Below are positions 1 through 8,603 of a stretch of 64,000 bases of DNA, one piece after another. The stretch's first letter is position 1; every line of letters begins with the position of its first letter. The notes beneath the pieces were generated by a model that was not told the origin of the DNA, ran no database searches, and saw only the letters and a program-made list of their open reading frames with translations. The DNA is from Serratia rhizosphaerae (GTDB lineage Bacteria > Pseudomonadota > Gammaproteobacteria > Enterobacterales > Enterobacteriaceae), in NCBI RefSeq assembly GCF_009817885.1, contig NZ_CP041764.1, forward strand, positions 310,001 through 374,000, in the 5' to 3' direction. Made by a program: the position numbers and the translations under genes.

Positions 1-311
1 GCCTGGGTATGGGTGGTGGCAATATGCAGCTGCCCGTCGTCGTTGCTGCTGAACACATCCGCCAGCCGGCGAATATTGTTGGCATCGTTCAGAATACGCT
101 CGGCCACCACCAGCAACTCCTTGCCCGGTTCGGTCATCCCCAGCAGGCGTTTACCGCGCCGAATAAATATTTCGATGCCCAACTCTTCTTCCAACTCGCG
201 AATATGTCGACTGACCCCCGACTGCGAGGTAAATAAGGTATTGGCCACTTCGGTAAGATTGTAATTACGACGGGCCGATTCCCGAATAATTTTTAATTGT
301 TGGAAATTCAT
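1..311 (-). CDS. cbl: Cbl, LysR-family sulfur-starvation regulator (5' part only)
   Basis: The N-terminal ~103 residues of a CysB/Cbl-type LysR regulator are present; the gene runs off the left edge. The start at 311 gives MNFQQLKIIRESARRNYNLT, followed by the LysR winged-helix region (EVANTLFTSQSGVSRHIREL) and the start of the effector domain ending in IATTHTQ. The opening MNFQQLKIIRE is the Cbl form rather than CysB (MKLQQLRYI). Known Cbl proteins activate genes for sulfonate and taurine use under sulfate limitation, binding adenosine phosphosulfate as signal. The neighbours here give no sulfur context, and the missing C-terminus prevents checking the effector pocket. Confidence 0.85.
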   Translation of the reverse strand, partial: MNFQQLKIIRESARRNYNLTEVANTLFTSQSGVSRHIRELEEELGIEIFIRRGKRLLGMTEPGKELLVVAERILNDANNIRRLADVFSSNDDGQLHIATTHTQ

Positions 312-496
312 CCTGTCCCCCATTGCGCCAGATTTCCCAATATTGATACGGGGAGTGCGGCAGGCTCACAAATAAGAAATAGCCTTTAGTTATGCTTTTT
401 CACGATAAGTCGCCGCTCGGGCGCCGTATTTTGCCGGCACACAGCCTAAGGAAAACAGAAGAGAAATAAAAACAAGGAGATAGATAACCATAACTA

Positions 497-520
497 AAGG
501 GCGGTTTATTTACCGCCCTT
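497..520. terminator. Hairpin between cbl and chaC
   Basis: A perfect 9-bp inverted repeat (AAGGGCGGT / ACCGCCCTT) with a 6-nt AT loop lies about 50 bp beyond the chaC stop. No long T-run follows on either strand, so it may be only a weak terminator or 3' stabilising hairpin for chaC. Nothing else is recognised between cbl and chaC. Confidence 0.35.
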
Positions 521-572
521 GCTGACAGTTATTAAATATAGGGATTGGGTATAACCGGGCATCTCCGGCGCT

Positions 573-1250
573 TCAGCCGGCAAGCGGCGTGTGCTGCTGC
601 AGCCACTGGCGCACGCTGCTGGCCAGTTCGCCGATGGCATCATCGCGCATACCGTGGTTTTTCAGTTCGCGGTCGAGCGCAAACAGATACTGGGCATTGG
701 TGCCCAGCGGACCGCTGGCGTTGGCGATCAGCGGCGTCACCACCTGATGGCAGGTGTCCGCTTCAAACAGCGGATGCTGTGCGTCCATCACAAACGCCAG
801 CGCGGTGACCTTCCGGCCGCCGTCCAGCGTCAACTCACACCAGGTCGGCAGGTAACAGCCGGTCACCATTTCACGTTTCCACAGCAGCGCCAGCTCGTCA
901 TCCAGCTGCGCTTCCGGCAGGCGGAAAGCCAGGCCGCTTGTCTCCCCGCCGGCTTTCAACGCCAGCATGCGCCCGGGCTGATGCTGGGTGCCGCGCCCGG
1001 CGGTCAGACGCAGACAGAACGCCCGGTGCCAGCCCTGCAGGGTGGCGGGCTGCACCTCTTCCGCTTCAAAAATCGGGTTCCACATCAGCGAGCCGTAGCC
1101 AAAGACCCAAACCGGGCCGCTGTCCGGCCGCTGCGCCAGCGTACTCGCCAGCGACGCCGCCCGCTGCTCCGGCGTCAGCAACAGCGTCTCTTCAATCGTA
1201 CCAAATGCCGTTTTGCAATCTGCCTGCTGCAGAAAATCTCGCGTTAACAC
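573..1250 (-). CDS. chaC: ChaC, glutathione-specific gamma-glutamylcyclotransferase
   Basis: The 225-residue protein matches the bacterial ChaC family over its full length, including the glycine-rich VFGYGSLMWNP loop (about residues 49-59) that binds the gamma-glutamyl group, and RAFCLRLTAGRGT and LWKREMVTGCYLPTW downstream. The family cleaves cytosolic glutathione to 5-oxoproline and Cys-Gly. The start is GTG at 1250, supported by a GGGAGG Shine-Dalgarno and by alignment with the E. coli N-terminus (ITRDFL..ADCKTAFG). In E. coli chaC sits beside chaA; here chaA is about 4.7 kb away with four genes' worth of other DNA between, so the historical cha cluster is split. Confidence 0.95.
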   Translation of the reverse strand: MLTRDFLQQADCKTAFGTIEETLLLTPEQRAASLASTLAQRPDSGPVWVFGYGSLMWNPIFEAEEVQPATLQGWHRAFCLRLTAGRGTQHQPGRMLALKAGGETSGLAFRLPEAQLDDELALLWKREMVTGCYLPTWCELTLDGGRKVTALAFVMDAQHPLFEADTCHQVVTPLIANASGPLGTNAQYLFALDRELKNHGMRDDAIGELASSVRQWLQQHTPLAG

Positions 1251-1611
1251 CGATCAACCTCCCGAGTCGCAGCGCTGCCGCTCCTCTTCGCCACTGATTT
1301 AAACATATCACTACGTATACGGAATTTTATTAGTTCACTATTTAACCGTACGATCATGACACTATTCTTTTCCGCAGCGGCAATCAAGTCTGCGGCGCTT
1401 TTTAGCCGGCAAAAGTATTTGTACGCAGCAGCAATAATATTAACTCATACGCATAATAAGACATGACTCAGAGTAGGATGGCGGCCAATGTAAGCCGCTG
1501 GCTGCTGCAGATGTAATAATAAGCTGGCAAGCCTCTGCCAACGCGAAGAGGCGGAGCCGTTATGCCGTAGTCAATAACGGGCAGCAGACGCTGCCCGTAC
1601 GTTTAGGATAG
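1251..1611. other. Intergenic, chaC upstream region
   Basis: No coding region is convincing here. The part next to chaC must hold its promoter, but no clear sigma-70 hexamer pair was identified. The part next to the sulfatase gene carries two hairpins, one around 1532-1553 and one at 1577-1598. Confidence 0.4.
1577..1598 (-). terminator. Hairpin after alkyl sulfatase gene
   Basis: A perfect 9-bp inverted repeat (ACGGGCAGC / GCTGCCCGT, loop AGAC) begins 14 bp past the sulfatase stop codon. There is no strong U-tract on the minus strand (sequence continues TATTGAC), so terminator strength is uncertain. Confidence 0.45.
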
Positions 1612-3627
1612 TTACTGAATCTGATTGGCCTTTTGCAGCGGCAGCACAAGGTTCATATCGTTCTTGATGTTAGTATCAAACGTCGAGGTAATCTGCTGCA
1701 GTATGCCGCGGTCGCCGTCAATTTTCGCTTTTCCCTTGCTGATAAGATCGTCCATCTTCTCCTTCCCCGCCACCACGGCAACCAGATCGGTTTTCGCAAT
1801 CTGCACGGTGACATCGGCTTTTTGCGCCGGCATGTCATTCGTCAACCTGACGTAGTTCAGCACGCCGTTATGCAGATCCAGAATGAATTTATCATTATCC
1901 ATATTCAGAGCTATGATATGGTTACCCAGCTTCTCCGCCTTGATCTGATCGGAAATCATACTGATATAGGCGATCAGCATTTCCGGCGGCAGTGCGGCGA
2001 TAACTTCCGGGGAAGCCGTGCTCAGTTTGTTCGGCACGCTGCCGCCAACGCGCAGTTCATGCGCAGCAGACAGATACAGATTGCGGTACAACGCCGTCTC
2101 TTCCTGATAGCCCAACTGCTCCAGCGCATCCGCCATCAGATAGTTAGCCTCTTTGTTGGCCGCGTTATAGGCCACAATGTTATTAAGCAGGTCGGCGGTG
2201 AAGCGGTAATCGCCCTCTTTATAACTGCCCAACGCCAGCTCAACCACTTTCTCTTCACCGCCCAACGCCTTCACATAACGCTCGCCGCGGGCGGCATCCG
2301 GATATTTTGCCAGTTCGGCGGCGTTACCGCTAAACCACCCCAGATTTTTAATATAAGTCGATTTCAAATTATTGCGGGTATTACCATAGTACGGACGGTT
2401 ATCCCATTTGTTGAATACCTTTTCCGGCAGCCGCGCGTTTTCCGCAATATCATCCGGACGGTAACCGTAGTTGGCATAATGGATCGTCGTATTATAGATG
2501 GATTGGTAGGCATCCCGCTGATCTTTCAGATACTCCACCACATTCTGGTTGCCCCAGACGGGCCAGGTATGCGGGCCGAACTGTACTTCCACGTCATTAC
2601 CCCAGCGGGCAATCGCAGAGTTGATATACGAGGCCCACTGGCTGGCGTCACGCGTCTGCGCGCCGCGCAGGGTATAGATATTGTGTTGCAGGTGGTTAAC
2701 TTCTTCCGCCATGGACAGCGCCTTCCACTGCGGAATATACATCACCATCTCCGCCGGCGCTTCCGCCCCCGGCGTCAGATAAAACACAAACTCTACGCCG
2801 TCGATCGTGACCTTCTCACCGTCTTTGGCGATCGTCTTGTTAGGCAACGGCAGCGTGGAGGCCCCGTTGGCCAGCACCGGTCCCAGCGCGGCCGTAATAC
2901 CGCCGGTCGGGCCGGGTTTTAACACATTACCGTACTGATAGCCCGCACGGCGGGCCATAATGTTCCCCGCCATCACGTTTTCACTGACGGCCTCTTCGAC
3001 AAAACCCTCAGGCGCCAGGAACGGAATTTTACCGCTGGCAATATCCTCCGGCGTCGCCAGGCCTGCCGCGTAAATACCGCCGAAGCCGCCAAAATGGTCG
3101 GCATGGCTGTGGGAGATAATGACGCCCTGCAGCGGTTTTTTGCCACGTTCTTTTTCATACAGTTCAATAGAACGTTTGAAACTGTCGGTAGAATACTCAA
3201 CGTCATACAGGACGATGCCGGTATTAGTTTCAATAATGGTCAGGTTGGCAATATCCTGACCGCGCACCTGATAGATATGGTCGGAAACTTTATATAGCCC
3301 CCCGCGGTTAACCAACTGCGCGTGACGCCACAGGCTGGGATTCACTGACGGCGGCGCGTCCTTTTTTTGCATGAAATTCATGCCTGTAACATCAATAACG
3401 CCGTCAATATCACCGTTATTAATCAACGGAGCGATAAACCCTTTGTCGGTATTTTCGAAGTCGGTTTTATTCGCAAAATCAAGCCGTTTGTACACCGCCT
3501 CGTTATTCGCTTTTGTTGCATCCGTGGCCGGTTTGCTCTCTGCAGTAAACTGATAATCTGCAGCCGTTGCCATGCCGGAAACCACAAGGCCAGCACAGAG
3601 TATTGCTAAAGACGTTTTCTTGCACAT
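1612..3627 (-). CDS. Secreted alkyl/aryl sulfatase, metallo-beta-lactamase fold (SdsA1/YjcS type)
   Basis: The 671-residue protein begins MCKKTSLAILCAGLVVSG with a Sec signal peptide ending near ATAA. The start at 3627 is preferred over one 48 bp upstream because GGAGA lies 8 bp before it and the signal peptide then starts correctly. The zinc motif ISHSHADHFGG (H-x-H-x-D-H), the later EEVNHLQHN and GPHTWPVWG motifs, and the C-terminal dimerisation/SCP2-like region follow the order of SdsA1-type alkyl sulfatases. These hydrolyse primary alkyl sulfates such as dodecyl sulfate, probably in the periplasm. It is transcribed away from an outer-membrane protein gene across 262 bp; a functional link is inferred only. 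E. coli yjcS is the nearest named relative. Confidence 0.85.
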   Translation of the reverse strand: MCKKTSLAILCAGLVVSGMATAADYQFTAESKPATDATKANNEAVYKRLDFANKTDFENTDKGFIAPLINNGDIDGVIDVTGMNFMQKKDAPPSVNPSLWRHAQLVNRGGLYKVSDHIYQVRGQDIANLTIIETNTGIVLYDVEYSTDSFKRSIELYEKERGKKPLQGVIISHSHADHFGGFGGIYAAGLATPEDIASGKIPFLAPEGFVEEAVSENVMAGNIMARRAGYQYGNVLKPGPTGGITAALGPVLANGASTLPLPNKTIAKDGEKVTIDGVEFVFYLTPGAEAPAEMVMYIPQWKALSMAEEVNHLQHNIYTLRGAQTRDASQWASYINSAIARWGNDVEVQFGPHTWPVWGNQNVVEYLKDQRDAYQSIYNTTIHYANYGYRPDDIAENARLPEKVFNKWDNRPYYGNTRNNLKSTYIKNLGWFSGNAAELAKYPDAARGERYVKALGGEEKVVELALGSYKEGDYRFTADLLNNIVAYNAANKEANYLMADALEQLGYQEETALYRNLYLSAAHELRVGGSVPNKLSTASPEVIAALPPEMLIAYISMISDQIKAEKLGNHIIALNMDNDKFILDLHNGVLNYVRLTNDMPAQKADVTVQIAKTDLVAVVAGKEKMDDLISKGKAKIDGDRGILQQITSTFDTNIKNDMNLVLPLQKANQIQ

Positions 3628-3889
3628 AGACAGATTCTCCAAGACATATTTTTTATGTATATCGTTACGATTCATTCAGTCTCTGCATAAAAATCACTCT
3701 TTCTCTCATCGCATCTACAAGCGTAGCCTTCGTTGATGATTTTTTAAAAAAATGACTAACGGTAAATAGCGCCGCAAAGATGTCACCTTTAATGTCATGT
3801 TCTACGCTTTCCGATACGCGCTGTGAAATGACTGACTCCCTCAGTGCTGGATATCCGAACATTATTGGCAAGCAATAAGGCTCAATATC

Positions 3890-4681
3890 ATGAAAAATTG
3901 TGCATTACTCATCGCTCTGCCGTTGCTCATGGCGGCCAATATGTCAAACGCCGCCGAAAAACAGGCAGCCGATGCCGCGCAGGCCAATAACCCGTTGGCC
4001 AATATGACCGCATTCAATATGCAGAACTACTACATTGGCGACGTCAGCGGGACGGATAACGATGCGAACCAGTTTTGGCTGCGCTATGCGCAACCTTTTT
4101 CCGTGGGTGAGAGCCACTGGTTGCTGCGTGCTTCACTGCCGGTGAACACCTACCCCGCTCCGCCAACCGGAGGCCATACAACCGGGCCCGGCGATCTTAA
4201 CCTCTTCGCATCCTGGCTGATGGATACCGGCAATCCGGCGGTCAGTTTCGGCTTCGGTCCGCAAATCACCGCGCCAACGGCGTCGGACGACGCGTTAGGC
4301 AGTGAAAAGTGGTCGGCAGGCCTGGTTAACGTACTGTTCAATGCCAGTTCGCCGACGTTCCAGTACGGTTATCTCGCGTCATGGCAACACAGCTTTGCCG
4401 GTGACGGGCAGCGCAACGATGTACATCTGGGCACGTTTCAGCCCTTCATGTTCTATCAGCTCGGCGGCGGAACTTACCTCCGTTCCGCGCCCATCTGGGC
4501 GTATAACTTTCAAAATGACAGCTATAGCGTACCGCTGGGGCTGGGTATAGGGCAGGTTATCAAGCAGGGGAAAACGGTTTATAACTTCTTTATTGAGCCG
4601 CAGGGTTCAGTCGCCGATCATGGTCCCGGCCAGCCTCGCTGGCAGATTTTTGTCGGCCTGAACCTGCAGTTTATGGATTGA
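3890..4681 (+). CDS. Outer-membrane beta-barrel-like protein, unknown substrate
   Basis: The 263-residue protein has a signal peptide (MKNCALLIALPLLMAANMSNA) and then alternating aromatic/polar strands typical of a small outer-membrane barrel (FWLRYAQPF, GDLNLFASWLM, FQYGYLASWQHSF, RWQIFVGLNLQFMD). The C-terminal residues are not the classical terminal Phe, ending FMD. It resembles neutral-substrate channel or transporter-like outer-membrane proteins often found beside hydrolases; I cannot name a family with certainty. Divergence from the alkyl sulfatase gene suggests a role in passage of sulfated surfactants or their alcohols, which is inference. Confidence 0.55.
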   Translation: MKNCALLIALPLLMAANMSNAAEKQAADAAQANNPLANMTAFNMQNYYIGDVSGTDNDANQFWLRYAQPFSVGESHWLLRASLPVNTYPAPPTGGHTTGPGDLNLFASWLMDTGNPAVSFGFGPQITAPTASDDALGSEKWSAGLVNVLFNASSPTFQYGYLASWQHSFAGDGQRNDVHLGTFQPFMFYQLGGGTYLRSAPIWAYNFQNDSYSVPLGLGIGQVIKQGKTVYNFFIEPQGSVADHGPGQPRWQIFVGLNLQFMD

Positions 4682-4788
4682 TTAACGTATTCCGGGTCAG
4701 GGGCAGATGCACTGTCACGCTGGCGATTCTCCCGTCAATGCGGTACGCCGTCGCGGCGAATACTTTTTCTGGCACTCCGACAGCAATT

Positions 4789-4807
4789 AGCAACGATTCT
4801 CATTATC
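4789..4807 (-). promoter_or_regulatory. Probable Fur box before siderophore-interacting protein gene
   Basis: The minus-strand sequence GATAATGAGAATCGTTGCT matches the 19-bp Fur consensus GATAATGATAATCATTATC at 13 positions by eye, with the GATAATGA and GAATCGTT core preserved. It lies 46 bp before the GTG start of the downstream siderophore-interacting protein, the expected place for iron repression. Confidence 0.7.
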
Positions 4808-4852
4808 AATGGTCGTGGTATACTGCCGCCACAACGACAACAGGAGAACGCC

Positions 4853-5671
4853 GTGACTACCGAAGCACCCCGCACCCGCGCCCCCTATTTAATCAGCGTT
4901 GCCCGCGTTCATGACGTAACGCCGCACCTGCGTCGCATCACCTTTTATGCCGACGATTTACAGTATTACCCGGCCAACGCCGCCGCGGCGCACATTAAAG
5001 TCTTTCTGCCGCGCGCCGGGCAAAGCCAGCCCGATCTGCCGCGCCTGACCGAAAATGGCCCGGTCTGGGCGGCGGACGCCGTACGCCCGCTGGTGCGCAC
5101 CTACTCCGTACGCGCCATTCGCCCGGAACAGGGTGAAATCGATATTGAATTCGCCATGCACGACCATAACGGCCCGGCGGTCAGCTTCGCCCGTAACGCC
5201 AAAGCCGGCGACATCATCGGCATCAGCAATCCCGGCGGGCCGAAACCGATGCTGCCGGAGGCTGACTTTTACTGTCTGGCGGGCGATCCCTCATCGCTGC
5301 CGGCCATCGCCGCCCTGCTGGAAAATCTGCCGGCGCGCAGTGAAGGACACGCCTTTATCCGCGTCGACAGCAGCGCCGATGTCCTAGACCTGCGCAAACC
5401 GGCCGGTTTTGAGCTGAGCTGGATTATCGGCGGCACCGATAAAACCGCAGCGCTGATTACCCAGTTCTGCGCGCAGCCGCTGCCCGCCGGCCGCACGCAT
5501 TTCTGGCTGGCCGGCGAGGATCAACTGGTGGTCACCCTGCGTCGCCACCTGCGCCGTGAACGTCAATGTGAGCGTAATCAGCTTTATGCGGTTCCTTACT
5601 GGCGTGAGGGGCTAAATGAAGAGGGTTATCATGAGACGCGCCATGAAATCATGGATAATATTGATTCCTGA
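4853..5671 (+). CDS. Siderophore-interacting protein, NAD(P)H ferric-siderophore reductase (ViuB/YqjH family)
   Basis: The 272-residue cytoplasmic flavoprotein is of the SIP family. The FAD-binding segment VRTYSVRA (about residues 82-89, the RxYS/T-x-R motif) is followed by DIEFAMHDHNGPAVSFA, GDIIGISNPGG and the C-terminal FWLAGEDQLV.. RRHLRRE SIP domain. These enzymes reduce the iron in imported ferric siderophores so that it is released. The start is GTG at 4853 with CAGGAG 7 bp upstream. A Fur-like box precedes it. No siderophore biosynthesis or uptake genes adjoin; it is followed by a strong terminator, so it is a single-gene unit. Confidence 0.88.
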   Translation: MTTEAPRTRAPYLISVARVHDVTPHLRRITFYADDLQYYPANAAAAHIKVFLPRAGQSQPDLPRLTENGPVWAADAVRPLVRTYSVRAIRPEQGEIDIEFAMHDHNGPAVSFARNAKAGDIIGISNPGGPKPMLPEADFYCLAGDPSSLPAIAALLENLPARSEGHAFIRVDSSADVLDLRKPAGFELSWIIGGTDKTAALITQFCAQPLPAGRTHFWLAGEDQLVVTLRRHLRRERQCERNQLYAVPYWREGLNEEGYHETRHEIMDNIDS

Positions 5672-5770
5672 TGCGTTCAACCTGCGTGTATTGACGAGGA
5701 AATTCTTCATTAACTGATTTTTTTAGCGGGTTAATGATAAAAAATCGCTTAGCTGCGTAAAAGTAAGTAA

Positions 5771-5798
5771 AAAAAACCGCATCCCCTGCGGTTTTTTT
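5771..5798 (+). terminator. Rho-independent terminator
   Basis: AAAAAACCGCA-TCCCC-TGCGGTTTTTTT forms a stem with T-runs on both strands, about 100 bp after the siderophore-interacting protein gene. Confidence 0.85.
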
Positions 5799-5985
5799 GT
5801 TACTCTATGTCACATAAAGCAAGTTTTTTCTTGCTCATAACGCCACAACATCACTATTCCCACGGTGCAATCCAGTCAGCATATCCTATGATTAAGTATC
5901 TTCCGTGATACGCGAAATCGTCGGTTATACAGATGATTAGCACACAGCCGGGAACCTGCAGTTCGAGAAAGGAGACGTACTATCC

Positions 5986-7086
5986 ATGAAGTCGCAACAC
6001 GATCCTGGCCGATCTAAATCCCGCCATACCGAGTATTCCCTGATTTTTCCGATCGCTGCGCTGGTTGTCTTGAACCTGTGGAGCGAAACCAGCAACTTCC
6101 CGCTGATCGTCGGCATTAATATTCTCGCTCTGTTCGGTATTCTGAGCAGCGCCTTCAGCGTCGTGCGCCATGCCGACGTGCTGGCCCACCGCCTGGGCGA
6201 ACCCTACGGCTCGCTGATCCTCAGCCTGTCGGTGGTGATCCTGGAGGTCAGCCTGATCTCCGCGCTGATGGCGACCGGCGATGCCGCGCCGGCCCTGATG
6301 CGCGACACCCTATATTCCATCATCATGATCGTCACCGCCGGTCTGGTGGGCTTTGCCCTGCTGCTGGGCGGACGTAAATTCGCCACCCAGTACGTCAACC
6401 TCGGCGGCATCAAACAGTATCTGATGGCGATTTTCCCGCTGGCGGTGATCGTGCTGGTGCTGCCCAGCGCCCTGCCGGGCGGCAATTTCAGCACCGGCCA
6501 GTCGCTGCTGGTCGCCATGATCTCCGCCGCCATGTACGGCGTGTTCCTGCTGATCCAGACGAAAACGCACCAAAATCTGTTTGTCTACGAGCATGAAGAC
6601 GACGATGGCGACCCGCACCACGGAAAACCGTCCTCCCACAGCAGCCTGTGGCACGCCGCCTGGCTGGTGGTGCATCTGGTGGCGGTGATCGCGGTGACCA
6701 AATTCAATGCCGGCCCGCTGGAAGGCCTGCTGACCAAAGTGAACGCGCCGGCTCAGTTCACCGGCTTCCTGGTGGCGCTGCTGATCCTGTCGCCGGAAGG
6801 CCTGGGCGCCCTGCGCGCAGTGCTGAACAACCAGGTGCAGCGCGCCATGAATCTGTTCTTCGGTTCGGTGCTGGCGACTATTTCCCTGACGGTGCCGGCG
6901 GTAACCATTATCGCCACGTTGACCGGCCAGACGCTGATCTTCGGCCTGCAGGCGCCGCATATGGTGGTAATGCTGACGGTGCTGATCCTGTGCCAGATTT
7001 CCTTCTCCACCGGCCGCACCAACGTGCTGAACGGCACCGCCCACCTGGCGCTGTTCGCCGCCTATATGCTGACCATCTTCGCCTGA
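5986..7086 (+). CDS. chaA: ChaA, Na+/Ca2+/K+:proton antiporter
   Basis: The 366-residue inner-membrane protein has about ten hydrophobic segments in two halves, each with the cation/Ca2+ exchanger alpha motif (GEPYGSLILSLSVVILEVSLI near residue 70 and ALLILSPEGLGALRAVLNN near residue 265). An acidic/histidine loop (EHEDDDGDPHH, about 200-212) lies between the halves, as in E. coli ChaA. The family exports Na+, Ca2+ and K+ at high pH in exchange for protons. AAAGGAGA lies upstream of the ATG. It stands alone between two terminators. Confidence 0.95.
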   Translation: MKSQHDPGRSKSRHTEYSLIFPIAALVVLNLWSETSNFPLIVGINILALFGILSSAFSVVRHADVLAHRLGEPYGSLILSLSVVILEVSLISALMATGDAAPALMRDTLYSIIMIVTAGLVGFALLLGGRKFATQYVNLGGIKQYLMAIFPLAVIVLVLPSALPGGNFSTGQSLLVAMISAAMYGVFLLIQTKTHQNLFVYEHEDDDGDPHHGKPSSHSSLWHAAWLVVHLVAVIAVTKFNAGPLEGLLTKVNAPAQFTGFLVALLILSPEGLGALRAVLNNQVQRAMNLFFGSVLATISLTVPAVTIIATLTGQTLIFGLQAPHMVVMLTVLILCQISFSTGRTNVLNGTAHLALFAAYMLTIFA

Positions 7087-7105
7087 TCCCGACGGTAACG
7101 GCATG

Positions 7106-7145
7106 AAAAAAGGGCTGAACGCCGCGTTCAGCCCTTTTGTTTTTC
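7106..7145 (+). terminator. Terminator after chaA
   Basis: The stem AAAAGGGCTGAAC / GTTCAGCCCTTTT with GCC GC loop is followed by TGTTTTT. It starts 20 bp past the chaA stop. Confidence 0.9.
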
Positions 7146-7208
7146 CGCCGGCTACAGCGCGCAGAAAATCCCCACGGCGATACCGCCGGACGGTTGTTCG
7201 CCGGCAAT

Positions 7209-7234
7209 AAAAAAGGCCGCATAGCGGCCTTTTT
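7209..7234 (-). terminator. Terminator after phoH
   Basis: Perfect 11-bp arms (AAAAAGGCCGC / GCGGCCTTTTT) with a 3-nt loop lie 19 bp beyond the phoH stop, with T-runs in both directions. Confidence 0.88.
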
Positions 7235-7252
7235 ACTCGGGTTAGCGGGAGA

Positions 7253-8041
7253 TTAGCTGTAGGCGTGCAGCGTACGCTGACACAGTGCAGAACGAACGCA
7301 ATCCTGTTTATCAAAGCGAATAATGCCGACCATTTCATCTTCCTCGAAACGCTGCAGCGCATCATTCAGGCCCGACTCTACCCCGCGCGGCAGGTCGCAC
7401 TGGGTAATATCGCCGTTGACGATCACCGTCACGTTTTCTCCCAGACGGGTAAGGAACATTTTCATCTGGCTGGTGGTAACATTCTGCGCTTCATCCAGAA
7501 TCACCACCGCGTTTTCAAATGTCCGCCCGCGCATATAGGCGAAAGGTGCAATTTCAACCTTGCCGATTTCCGGCCGCAGACAATATTGCAGGAAAGACGA
7601 TCCCAGCCGACGCTGCAGAATGTCGTACACCGGGCGGAAATAAGGGGCAAACTTCTCGGAAATATCCCCCGGCAAAAAGCCAAGATCCTCATCCGCCTGC
7701 AACACCGGACGGGTGACAATAATGCGATCCACTTCTTTATGAATCAGCGCTTCCGCCGCTTTCGCCGCACTGATAAAGGTTTTACCGCACCCGGCTTCGC
7801 CGGTGGCAAAGATCAACTGTTTATTTTCTATGGCTAACAAGTAATGACCCTGAGCCTCGGTTCGCGCCTCGATGGGTGAGCTATCGCGCTTATCCCGCGC
7901 CATGCCGATAGACTCAACGCCACCCATTTGCACCAGCGAAGTCACGCTTTCTTCTTCCAACTGGCGATGACTGCGAGCGTCACGACGAATTACGCGTTTC
8001 GCTTCACGACGTGCTTTGATCACTGCTTTCTGTCTTCCCAT
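7253..8041 (-). CDS. phoH: PhoH family P-loop ATPase
   Basis: The 262-residue cytoplasmic protein has the PhoH helicase-1-like core: Walker A GEAGCGKT (about residues 81-88), the VTRPVLQADEDLGFLPGD segment, Walker B VVILDEAQN (about 180-188) and NGDITQCDLPRG. A basic N-terminal arm (GRQKAVIKARREAKRVIRRD) may bind nucleic acid. It is the shorter phoH (E. coli PhoH, PsiH) type rather than YbeZ/PhoL, having no ybeY-ybeX partners nearby. In E. coli phoH is phosphate-starvation induced; no convincing Pho box is visible here. The precise role of the family is unsettled, with RNA unwinding or RNase-linked functions proposed. Confidence 0.85.
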   Translation of the reverse strand: MGRQKAVIKARREAKRVIRRDARSHRQLEEESVTSLVQMGGVESIGMARDKRDSSPIEARTEAQGHYLLAIENKQLIFATGEAGCGKTFISAAKAAEALIHKEVDRIIVTRPVLQADEDLGFLPGDISEKFAPYFRPVYDILQRRLGSSFLQYCLRPEIGKVEIAPFAYMRGRTFENAVVILDEAQNVTTSQMKMFLTRLGENVTVIVNGDITQCDLPRGVESGLNDALQRFEEDEMVGIIRFDKQDCVRSALCQRTLHAYS

Positions 8042-8603
8042 AGTGGCACCTTACAGTTTGTTTCACCTACCGCAGCGTTATTCACGCGCGATGAATGTTT
8101 CACACACGTATTAGGTTTTGGCCTCCTTCAAGCCAATATATATCTCGGCCCTGCGGGCGACGGCCCGAAAAGAGCGGGGACAAGCCAATGGATAAAGTAA
8201 ATCTGCGGCCGCGTTATTACGCCGAGATCCACCGGACGAAGAGACGAAGTAAACGGAATAAGTGAGTATGGCGTTGCGCGTGACAGTGTAGAAAGTGGCG
8301 AGAAAAAGAGAGTCGGAGAGAGAACCCTCGTTACAACGAGAAATCAGGGAGGTGATGTTATTTTTTCTTTGTAGCCCCAACCAGGACTTTACCATTAGCG
8401 ATCCCCGCAGTGTTATTTACAGCCTCGGGCTGTGCACCGTGTGAAAACTACCGCCAGATGATTACAGTATAATGACAATGCGCCAGTCTGCGTTGCTTAA
8501 ATGTAAAAAAATTTATTTTTTTGCTTCCCTTTGCGCCGCGCGCTTATTTTTTGCACAGCAACGTTAATATAGCATGCCGGCCGCGCCGGCATGCTATCGG
8601 CTA
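8042..8603. other. Intergenic between phoH and pqqU
   Basis: No protein-coding frame is convincing. The region holds the phoH upstream sequence, a 14-bp palindrome CTCGTTACAACGAG at 8327-8340, and an AT-rich stretch at 8500-8540. One isolated CTGTCAC half-site is present on the minus strand near 8280, insufficient for a Pho box. Confidence 0.4.
8569..8597 (-). terminator. Hairpin after pqqU
   Basis: ATAGCATGCCGG / CCGGCATGCTAT are perfect 12-bp arms with a CCGCG loop, seven bases past the pqqU stop. The T-tract is weak, so it is called a terminator by position and stem stability. Confidence 0.65.

Noticed and set aside
8270..8300. Possible Pho box upstream of phoH
   Set aside because: Only one CTGTCAC half-site with no properly spaced second half.
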